Shown: in pieces, positions 1 to 6,252 of the stretch
How the letters are laid out: every line of letters starts with the position of its first letter
How positions within the stretch are numbered: position 1 is the first letter of the stretch
DNA from: JACDCA01 sp040881785
GTDB taxonomy: Bacteria; Acidobacteriota; Vicinamibacteria; Vicinamibacterales; 2-12-FULL-66-21
Direction: 5' to 3'
DNA: 18,904 nt
NCBI GenBank assembly: GCA_040881785.1
Contig: JBBECO010000174.1
Location: 1 to 18,904 of the forward strand
Notes under the pieces: model-generated
What the model was told of the DNA's origin: nothing
What the model saw: the letters and a program-made list of their open reading frames with translations, nothing else
Databases searched by the model: none
Translations under genes and position numbers: made by a program

Positions 1-74
1 GAACGGCCCCGTGACGGCGCGAACGGTCCCGTGACGCCGTCCAGCCCGTCACAGGGCCGTTCGCGAACGGCCCC
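1..74. repeat. Short direct and inverted repeats upstream of lon
   Basis: The unit GAACGGYCCCGTGACG occurs at 1-16 and 21-36. Its near-exact reverse complement is at 47-62 (one mismatch to the first copy), and the GAACGGCCCC core returns at 65-74. The cluster ends about 10 nt before the chosen lon start, so it could be an operator, an upstream terminator or a REP-like element; it is not the CIRCE heat-shock operator. The window edge cuts it, so more copies may lie to the left. Confidence 0.55.
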
Positions 75-84
75 TACACCGTCT

Positions 85-2493
85 ATGATCGAACCGATGG
101 CCGACGTTCCCACCTCCCCGCCGCTGCCCGCCGAGCTCCCCGTCGTTCCGCTTCGAGGCTCGGTCGTCCTGCCAATGACCGTCGCGCCGCTCGGTGTGAG
201 CCGGCCGCTGTCGTCTGAAGCCATCAATCGCGCGCTCGCCGGCGACCGCATGGTCGTCCTGCTGCTGCAGAAGAACGACGCCGACGAACCGGGCGCCGAC
301 GATCTGCACCGCGTCGGCACGGTCGCGGTCATCCGGCAGATGGCCAAGGCGCCGAACGGCATGCGCGTGCTGGTCGAAGGCATCTCCCGCGTCCGCGCCG
401 AATTCCTCCAGACCGACAAGGGCTTCATGCGCGCGCTGCTCAAGCCCCTGCCCGAGATGTCCGAGCGCACGGTCGAGATCGACGCGCGGGTCCGGCACCT
501 CCAGGAGCTCGTGGACCGCGCGCTGTCGCTCGCCACCGGTCTCTCGCCCGACGTCAAGGCGCTGGTCGCGACGATGGACGATCCGCTGCGAATCGTGTAT
601 TTGCTCGCCAGCCTCCTCGACATGAAGGCGGAAGACAAGCAGATGCTCCTCGAAGAGGACAACGTCATCGTGAAGCTCGACGCCGTCGCGCGCGCGCTCT
701 CGCGCGAGATCGAGGTCCTCGAGCTGAAGGGACAGATCGAATCGCGCGCCGAAAAGGAGATGACGGACGCGCAGCGGCAGTACATGCTGCGCCAGCAGCT
801 CAAGGCGATTCAGGCCGAGCTCGGTGAAGGGGACGGCGAGTCGCAGGAGCTGCGCAAGCGGATCGCGGAGGCGAAGCTGCCCGAGCACGTCGCCACGGTG
901 GCCGACCGGGAAGTCGAACGTCTGGACCGGATGACACCCGCGTCGCCTGAATACCAGATGATCCGCACCTATCTGGACTGGCTGCTCGACGTGCCCTGGG
1001 ACAAGCCGACCGAGGACCGCCTCGACCCGGTCGAAGCGCGCCGCGTCCTCGACGAGGATCACTACGATCTCGACAAGGTCAAGGAACGCATCGTCGAGTA
1101 CCTCGCCGTGCGGAAGCTGAAGGGGGACCTGAAGGGTCCGATCCTGTGCTTCGTCGGCCCGCCCGGGGTCGGCAAGACGTCGCTCGGCCAGTCGATCGCG
1201 CGCGCGATGAACCGGAAGTTCGTGCGCATCTCGCTCGGCGGTGTCCGCGACGAGGCCGAGATTCGGGGCCACCGGCGCACCTACATCGGCTCGATGCCGG
1301 GCCGGCTGGTCCAGGCGTTGAAGAGCGCCGCCTCGTCGAACCCCGTCTTCATGCTCGACGAGATCGACAAGATGTCGGTCGGCATCCAGGGAGATCCCGC
1401 GGCGGCGATGCTCGAGGTGCTCGACCCGGCGCAGAACCACACCTTCCGCGATCACTACCTCGAGATCCCCATCGATCTGTCGAAGGTCCTCTTCATCGCG
1501 ACGGCGAATCAGCTCGGCACGGTCCACCCCGCGCTGCTCGATCGCATGGAGATGATCTCGCTCAGCGGTTATACGGAAGACGACAAGCTGCACATCGCCA
1601 AGATGTACCTGGTCCCGCGGCAGCGAGACGAGCACGGGCTGACACCCGAGCACATCGAGTTCACGGACGAAGCCGTGCGACGCGTGATCGCCGAGTACAC
1701 GCGCGAAGCGGGCGTCCGCACACTGGAGCGGCAGATCGGCACCATTGCGCGCAAGGTGGCGGCAAAAGTCGCGACTGAGTCCACCCACACCGCCAGGGTC
1801 GATGCGGCCGACGTCCCGACCTACCTGGGCCCCGTGCGATTCCGCGGCGAGACGGCGTTCCGCACGTCGCGGGCCGGCGTCGCGACGGGCCTCGCCTGGA
1901 CCGAAACGGGCGGCGACGTCCTGTTCATCGAAGCCGTCCTCATGCCGGGCGGCGGCGGTCAGCTCACGCTCACCGGTCAGCTCGGAAGCGTGATGCAGGA
2001 ATCGGCGCGCGCCGCGCTCAGCCACGTGCGCCAGCAGGCGCGCGGCCTGCAGCTGTCGCCCGAGTTCCTCAGCAAGCAGGACCTGCACGTCCACGTGCCG
2101 GCAGGCGCCATCCCGAAAGACGGCCCGTCTGCCGGCATCACGATGGCGACCGCGATCGTGTCGGCGGCGCGCGGGGTGCCGGTGAACTCCGAGGTCGCGA
2201 TGACGGGCGAGATCACGCTCTCGGGGCTCGTGCTGCCCGTCGGCGGGATCCGGGAGAAGGCGCTCGCCGCGAGACGCTACGGGATCAAGACGATGATCCT
2301 GCCCAAGCTGAACGAACCGGACCTCGACGAGCTGCCGGCCGATGTGCGGCGCGAGATGAAGTTCGTGCCCGTCACCACGCTCGAGGAGGCACTGGCGGTC
2401 GCGCTGCCGGGAACGGTCGATGCCGATGCCGTGGCGGCAGAGTCCCCCTTGGGAGGAACGTCGGCTTCGGCCGCGCGCCCCGCGCACGATTAG
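85..2493 (+). CDS. lon: ATP-dependent Lon protease (LonA type)
   Basis: Cytoplasmic AAA+ serine protease that unfolds and degrades damaged and regulatory proteins. Numbering from the ATG at 85 gives 802 residues. The N-terminal substrate-binding LON domain (about 15-215) begins at the LPVVPLRGSVVLP stretch. A coiled-coil linker containing QRQYMLRQQLKAI follows. The AAA+ module has Walker A GPPGVGKTS at 358-366 and Walker B VFMLDEIDK. The C-terminal protease domain carries the Ser-Lys dyad: Ser682 in PKDGPSAG and Lys725 in GIREKALAARR, each three residues beyond E. coli Ser679 and Lys722. That register favours the ATG at 85 (or 97) over an upstream GTG at 31 that lies inside the repeat cluster. 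The last ~25 residues are Ala-rich and probably disordered. All catalytic motifs are intact. Confidence 0.97.
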   Translation: MIEPMADVPTSPPLPAELPVVPLRGSVVLPMTVAPLGVSRPLSSEAINRALAGDRMVVLLLQKNDADEPGADDLHRVGTVAVIRQMAKAPNGMRVLVEGISRVRAEFLQTDKGFMRALLKPLPEMSERTVEIDARVRHLQELVDRALSLATGLSPDVKALVATMDDPLRIVYLLASLLDMKAEDKQMLLEEDNVIVKLDAVARALSREIEVLELKGQIESRAEKEMTDAQRQYMLRQQLKAIQAELGEGDGESQELRKRIAEAKLPEHVATVADREVERLDRMTPASPEYQMIRTYLDWLLDVPWDKPTEDRLDPVEARRVLDEDHYDLDKVKERIVEYLAVRKLKGDLKGPILCFVGPPGVGKTSLGQSIARAMNRKFVRISLGGVRDEAEIRGHRRTYIGSMPGRLVQALKSAASSNPVFMLDEIDKMSVGIQGDPAAAMLEVLDPAQNHTFRDHYLEIPIDLSKVLFIATANQLGTVHPALLDRMEMISLSGYTEDDKLHIAKMYLVPRQRDEHGLTPEHIEFTDEAVRRVIAEYTREAGVRTLERQIGTIARKVAAKVATESTHTARVDAADVPTYLGPVRFRGETAFRTSRAGVATGLAWTETGGDVLFIEAVLMPGGGGQLTLTGQLGSVMQESARAALSHVRQQARGLQLSPEFLSKQDLHVHVPAGAIPKDGPSAGITMATAIVSAARGVPVNSEVAMTGEITLSGLVLPVGGIREKALAARRYGIKTMILPKLNEPDLDELPADVRREMKFVPVTTLEEALAVALPGTVDADAVAAESPLGGTSASAARPAHD

Positions 2494-2527
2494 GGCTCTT
2501 TACCATTTGCCATCTCCCATTTCCCAT

Positions 2528-2554
2528 CCAGGCCACTCTTCTTCAGTGGCCTGG
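2528..2554 (+). promoter_or_regulatory. Perfect 10-bp hairpin over a probable start codon
   Basis: CCAGGCCACT (2528-2537) and AGTGGCCTGG (2545-2554) are exact reverse complements around a 7-nt CTTCTTC loop. The hairpin begins 34 nt after the lon stop codon, and its 3' arm contains the GTG at 2546, the most likely start of the next gene. No U-run follows, so a simple intrinsic terminator is unlikely. It could hide the start codon, stabilise the lon mRNA end, or act as a weak terminator. Confidence 0.6.
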
Positions 2555-3646
2555 TACATCTCCGGGCACGGCCTCGGCCATGCGGCGCGCGAGATCGAAG
2601 TCATCAACGCGCTCGGGCCCCGCCTGCCGGAAGGGCTCGAGATCCTGATTCGCACGTCGGCCGCGCGGTGGCTCTTCGAGCGGACCGTCCGGGTGCCCTT
2701 TACGTATTGGCCGGGCGTCTGCGATACCGGCGTGGTGCAGATCGACAGTCTGCGTCTCGATGCCCACGCCAGCGTGCGCGAAGCGGCGGCGTTCCATGCC
2801 GACTTCGACACGCGTGTCGCCGAGGAAGTCGGGATCCTGCAGGCACGCGGCGCCCGTCTGGTGATCGCCGACGCGCCGCCGCTCGCCTGCGTCGCCGCCG
2901 CGATAGCGGGTATCCCCTGCATCGTCCTCAGCAACTTCACGTGGGACTGGATCTACGAAGGCTACGACGCGCTGTTTACGGCGCAGGCGCCCGACGTCCT
3001 GCCCAGGATCCGTGACAGCTATGGCGCCGCGTCCGCGGGCTGGCGGCTGCCGATGCACGGCGGGTTCGCCACGATCGATCCCATCGTGGATCTGCCCTTT
3101 GTGGCCCGGCACGCGCGTCATGACCGGCAGGAGGTCATCGAGCGGCTCGGGCTGCCCTCCGGCCGTCCGCTGGCGCTCTCGTCGTTCGGCGGGTATGGCG
3201 TGCGCGACTTCGATCCCGCGACGCTCGATTGCCTCGACACCTGGACCGTGGTGATCACGGGGCGCGAGCCACCGGCGCGCGAACTGCCGCGCGGCGTGGT
3301 CTTCGTCGACGAGGCGCGCCTCTATCACACCGGCGCGCGGTACGAGGATCTCGTGGCCGCCGTGGACGTCGTCGTCACGAAACCGGGCTATGGGATCGTG
3401 TCGGAGTGCGTGGCGAACCGGACCGCCATGCTTTATACGTCGCGCGGGCATTTCGTGGAGTACGACGTGATGGTGCGGGACATGCCGAAGGTCCTGCGGT
3501 GCCGGTTCCTGGAGCAGGAATCGCTGCTCGCCGGACGCTGGCGCGCGTCGCTCGACGCGCTGCTCGATGCGCCGCTCCCGCCGGACATGCCGCGGACCGA
3601 CGGCGCCGAGGTCGCGGCGACACGCATTCTGCAGTACTCTCTGTGA
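2546..3646 (+). CDS. GT-B-fold glycosyltransferase-like protein (GT28/MurG-like)
   Basis: A 366-residue protein of the GT-B type, predicted to transfer a sugar from a nucleotide-sugar donor; substrate unknown. The N-terminus WYISGHGLGHAARE is the glycine/histidine-rich first loop seen in GT28/MurG-like enzymes and in the glycosyltransferase-like half of plant arabinokinase. The C-terminal half has SSFGGYG and TKPGYGIVSECVANRTAML, matching the donor-binding loop and helix of this fold. The frame is open upstream into lon, but homology-like sequence begins at the GTG at 2546 and no ATG follows the lon stop. No Shine-Dalgarno is visible, and the GTG lies inside a perfect hairpin. An in-frame TTG at 2507 is an alternative. 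No signal peptide, so probably cytoplasmic. The M24 peptidase starts about 30 nt downstream, suggesting co-transcription. Confidence 0.8.
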   Translation: MAWYISGHGLGHAAREIEVINALGPRLPEGLEILIRTSAARWLFERTVRVPFTYWPGVCDTGVVQIDSLRLDAHASVREAAAFHADFDTRVAEEVGILQARGARLVIADAPPLACVAAAIAGIPCIVLSNFTWDWIYEGYDALFTAQAPDVLPRIRDSYGAASAGWRLPMHGGFATIDPIVDLPFVARHARHDRQEVIERLGLPSGRPLALSSFGGYGVRDFDPATLDCLDTWTVVITGREPPARELPRGVVFVDEARLYHTGARYEDLVAAVDVVVTKPGYGIVSECVANRTAMLYTSRGHFVEYDVMVRDMPKVLRCRFLEQESLLAGRWRASLDALLDAPLPPDMPRTDGAEVAATRILQYSL

Positions 3647-3680
3647 ACCCTTTCAGGCTGGCGAGAGAGCGGAGATGACG

Positions 3681-4949
3681 ATGGTGACACGACGGACGTT
3701 TTTGTGGGGTGCGGGCGCGAGCGCCGCGGTGCTGGGGGCGCCGCGCCTCGAGGCGCAGCCGCAGGCGGATCTGCCGCCGGCGATTCAGGCGCTGACCTCG
3801 ATGAAGTTGCAGGCGCGGCCGATCACCGCCGACGAGCGACGCGGACGCGTCGAGAAGGCGCGGCGGCTGATGGCCGAGGAGAAGATCGACGCGCTGATGC
3901 TGTGCAGCGGCATGTCGCTCATCTACTTCACCAATATCCGGTGGTCGGGCGGGGAGCGGCTGTTCACGTGCGTCATCCCCGCGAAAGGAGACCCCTTCTT
4001 CGTCTGCCCGGCGTTCGAAGAGGATCGCGCGCGCGAGCAGATCGCGCTCGGGCCGTTTGCCGGCACGGCGGACGTACGCACCTGGCACGAACACGAGAGC
4101 CCGTACGAGCGTGTCGCGCAGGGGCTGGCCGACCGCGGCGTCCGGACCGGACGACTCGGCATCGAAGAGACCGTGGACTTCGTGTTCAGCGACGGCGTGT
4201 CGAAGGCCGCGCGCGGCCTCACGCTGACCAGCGGGACGCCGATCACCGCCGGCTGCCGCATGATCAAGGACGCCCACGAGCTCGAGCTGATGCAGCTCGC
4301 CTCGAACGTGACACTCAAGGCGTACGAAGCCGCCTATCAGTCACTCAAGGAAGGCATGACGCAGACCGACTTCGCGCGGCTGGTGTCGTCGGCCCACACG
4401 CGCCTCGGATTCGAAGGAGGCGCCGGCGTGCAGGTCGGCGAGTTCTCCGCCCTTCCCCACGGCTCGATTACCCCGCAGACCGTGAAGCAAGGCACGATCC
4501 TCCTGATCGACGGCGGCTGCAACATCGAGGGTTACCAGTCGGACCTGAGTCGCACGTTCGTGCTCGGCAAGGCCACCGACAAGATGAAGCAGGTGTTCGA
4601 CATCGAACGCAAGGCGCAGGATGCCGCGCTCGCGGCCGCGAAACCCGGCGTCCCCTGCGAGGCCGTGGACGCCGCCGCCCGCAAGGTGATCGTCGATGCG
4701 GGCTACGGTCCCGACTACAAGTACTTCACCCACCGCGTCGGGCACGGCCTCGGCATGGACTGGCACGAGTGGCCGTACCTCGTGCGCGGCAACAAGACAC
4801 CGCTCCGTCCAGGGATGACATTCAGCGACGAACCGGGCATCTACATCCGCGGAGAGTTCGGCGTCCGGCTCGAAGACGACATGGTGATCACCGGGGACGG
4901 CGCGCGGCTCTTCACGCCGCAGTCGAACTCGCTCGAACGGCCCTTCTAA
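3681..4949 (+). CDS. Tat-exported M24 family metallopeptidase (Xaa-Pro aminopeptidase-like)
   Basis: Predicted dimetal peptidase that removes residues before proline, or a related dipeptidase. Numbering from the ATG at 3681 gives 422 residues. That start has GGAG six nt upstream; an ATG at 3675 is also possible. The N-terminus is a twin-arginine signal (TRRTFLWGAGASAAVLG, then an Ala-rich cleavage region), so the enzyme should be exported folded. A creatinase-type N-terminal domain precedes the pita-bread domain. All five metal ligands are present: Asp277 and Asp288 in the DGG...SDLSRTF segment, His355 in GHGLG, Glu384 in SDEPG and Glu398 in RLEDD. The accessory histidines 351 and 362 are also kept, with spacing like E. 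coli PepP. Fragments resembling its 3' end recur as a pseudogene at 6071-6248. Confidence 0.92.
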   Translation: MVTRRTFLWGAGASAAVLGAPRLEAQPQADLPPAIQALTSMKLQARPITADERRGRVEKARRLMAEEKIDALMLCSGMSLIYFTNIRWSGGERLFTCVIPAKGDPFFVCPAFEEDRAREQIALGPFAGTADVRTWHEHESPYERVAQGLADRGVRTGRLGIEETVDFVFSDGVSKAARGLTLTSGTPITAGCRMIKDAHELELMQLASNVTLKAYEAAYQSLKEGMTQTDFARLVSSAHTRLGFEGGAGVQVGEFSALPHGSITPQTVKQGTILLIDGGCNIEGYQSDLSRTFVLGKATDKMKQVFDIERKAQDAALAAAKPGVPCEAVDAAARKVIVDAGYGPDYKYFTHRVGHGLGMDWHEWPYLVRGNKTPLRPGMTFSDEPGIYIRGEFGVRLEDDMVITGDGARLFTPQSNSLERPF

Positions 4950-5206
4950 CGAGAGGGATCGCGCGAACACAAACGCCAGTTCCGCGAGAAGGCCGACGTC
5001 GTACCGGCCGCTCCGGTGCGGCACCGGCACGAACATGGCCAGCCCGCCCAGCGGCCACGTGGAAGAACGTCAGGTATCGACCGCCACATCAATCCCGACT
5101 TCCTGCTCAGTTGGGATACCATTCCCGAGGTGACGACGCCGGATCGCCCGACCCGCGGCGGATCGCTCCTATCGACGCCTCCTGGTGAGGCGCTCTTCAG
5201 AGCGCA
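4950..5206. other. 257-nt gene-free stretch with a possible short leader ORF
   Basis: No convincing conserved protein is seen on either strand. A TACCAT box at 5117-5122 lies 7 nt before a GTG at 5130 that opens a 26-codon frame. That frame ends at the TGA at 5208-5210 and overlaps the GTG of the next gene as GTGA. This could be a leader peptide coupled to the membrane protein, but coding is unproven. A 6-bp hairpin (GCGCTC/GAGCGC, 5190-5205) sits just before the overlap. A minus-strand frame near 4950-5036 reads like a membrane protein start, but it runs into the M24 gene and is not supported. Confidence 0.3.
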
Positions 5207-5953
5207 GTGACGGCTGTGCGCCACATCCTCTCGTTCCTTCGCTCGCTGACTCTTGCCCTCGGGCAACCTCCGCGCTCGATGGAGCTTTCTGGCGACCTGC
5301 GCACGCGAAGCTCCCTGGACTCGCGCGATCTCTTGAATATTCTGCTGATCGAATGGCAGTCTCTTCGAGACGAGTGCTCCCGAGGGATCGATCGTAGGGT
5401 CCATCTATTGTCGTGGAGTTCCGCACTTCTCACGGCACTCCTGTATGCCGCCTCGCAGACGTCCGAACTCCTGGTCTCCTACTGGATCCTTCTTGCCGGC
5501 ATGCCCGCCACGGCGTGCACAGTCGGCGGGCTATGGCTCGGCGAATCGATGCGCGTCGGTCGAGCGGGACGGTATCTCACCGCGGTTGAAGATGCCATTG
5601 AACACGTCTTGTTCTTGGCCTCGGAAGGGGGATCCGACGATTCCACGCGTGCACTTAAGAAGCTGTTGATGATGGACTGGAAGGCGCAAGGGAAGATGAG
5701 CGCCAGCCTTTCCTGGGAACGGTCGCTACGTTCGCGCGAGGGTGGAGGGGACACACTCCAGATGCGTCTCCCCTATTACATCCAAGCAGGCTTTTTTGCC
5801 GCCGCTGCAATTGTACCGATCGTAGCAGCGGCAGTTTTGGCAGGCCGCGGCCGCTGGACGACCGTCATGGTCGTCACCGTGCCTTGGGCCGTCATAGTGC
5901 TCGTGACCGGCTATTTTGGCGTTCTGTTCGCCTACGCACGACGAATCCCCTGA
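5207..5953 (+). CDS. Four-helix membrane protein of unknown function (SLATT/2TM-like)
   Basis: A 248-residue protein with no enzyme motif. A soluble N-terminus contains an amphipathic stretch (LLIEWQSLRDECSRGIDRR). Two membrane segments follow (about 67-85 and 89-112), then a cytoplasmic-looking region of about 80 residues containing ESMRVGRAGRYLTAVEDAIE and a SWERSLR motif. Two further segments lie near 192-211 and 218-243. The order helix, two TM segments, then Arg-rich R-x-GRYL and a WE motif resembles small bacterial membrane proteins in the broad SLATT/2TM group. Some of those are predicted effectors in nucleotide-signalled defence, but I cannot confirm membership. GTG 5207 is the longest start; GTG 5216 and ATG 5279 are alternatives and no clear Shine-Dalgarno selects one. 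AT-richer codons than the neighbours and flanking gene debris suggest acquisition by transfer. Confidence 0.65.
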   Translation: MTAVRHILSFLRSLTLALGQPPRSMELSGDLRTRSSLDSRDLLNILLIEWQSLRDECSRGIDRRVHLLSWSSALLTALLYAASQTSELLVSYWILLAGMPATACTVGGLWLGESMRVGRAGRYLTAVEDAIEHVLFLASEGGSDDSTRALKKLLMMDWKAQGKMSASLSWERSLRSREGGGDTLQMRLPYYIQAGFFAAAAIVPIVAAAVLAGRGRWTTVMVVTVPWAVIVLVTGYFGVLFAYARRIP

Positions 5954-6003
5954 CGTTGTCCGCCGTTACAGCTCGCCCGGCAAAGGCCTGATCGCCGTCG
6001 GGC

Positions 6004-6079
6004 GGTTCAGGCCTCACGCTCATCACCAGCGACCAGAGCCGCGGGATGCTTACCTTGTCGATCCAGATGGGCTCGAGGC
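6004..6079 (-). pseudogene. Remnant of the PmtA-like methyltransferase 3' end
   Basis: This stretch matches 8795-8871 on the same strand at about 67 of 77 aligned positions, with one gap. Read on the minus strand it encodes LEPIWIDKVSIPRLWSLV, against LEPISIEKVNIPRLWSLV in the intact methyltransferase at 8798-9499. A one-base deletion removes the equivalent of the stop codon. Nothing upstream of about residue 210 remains. The fragment ends where similarity to the M24 peptidase starts, inside the shared GCTCGNGGC sequence. Confidence 0.85.
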
Positions 6080-6248
6080 AGCGAAGCCCGGCGTCGCCTG
6101 CGAGGTCGTGGACGCTGCCGCCCGCAAGGTGATCGCCGCCCAATGACAGCGTGCACTCGAGTACGCCACCGGGGTCGAGTCGTACATGAAGTCGGACGAT
6201 CCGCGGCTCTTCACGCACGCAGTCGAATTCGCTGAACAGCCATCCTGA
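6071..6248 (+). pseudogene. Decayed 3' fragment of an M24 peptidase gene
   Basis: Positions 6071-6135 align without gaps to 4628-4692 of the intact M24 gene at about 59 of 65 bases and encode AAKPGVACEVVDAAARKVI. A stop (TGA, 6144-6146) follows. Similarity is then weak until 6204-6240, which matches 4904-4940 (RLFT...VEFAE against RLFT...SNSLE) at about 34 of 38 aligned columns with two single-base gaps. The interval between the two matches is 68 nt here but 211 nt in the intact gene, so about 143 nt are missing, including the GHG histidine region. It cannot make an active enzyme. Confidence 0.85.
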
Positions 6249-6252
6249 TCGT

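Noticed and set aside
31..84. GTG at 31 as the lon start
   Set aside because: It falls inside the repeat cluster, and the added 18 residues have no counterpart in Lon; the ATG at 85 fits E. coli active-site numbering.
49..2487. 812-codon open frame antisense to lon
   Set aside because: Arg/His-rich composition with no domain; a GC-rich shadow of a well-supported gene on the other strand.
4341..5036. Minus-strand frame starting MFVPVPHRSGRYDVG, possibly a membrane protein
   Set aside because: The first ~30 residues look plausible, but the rest is antisense to the M24 gene; at most an unrecognisable remnant.
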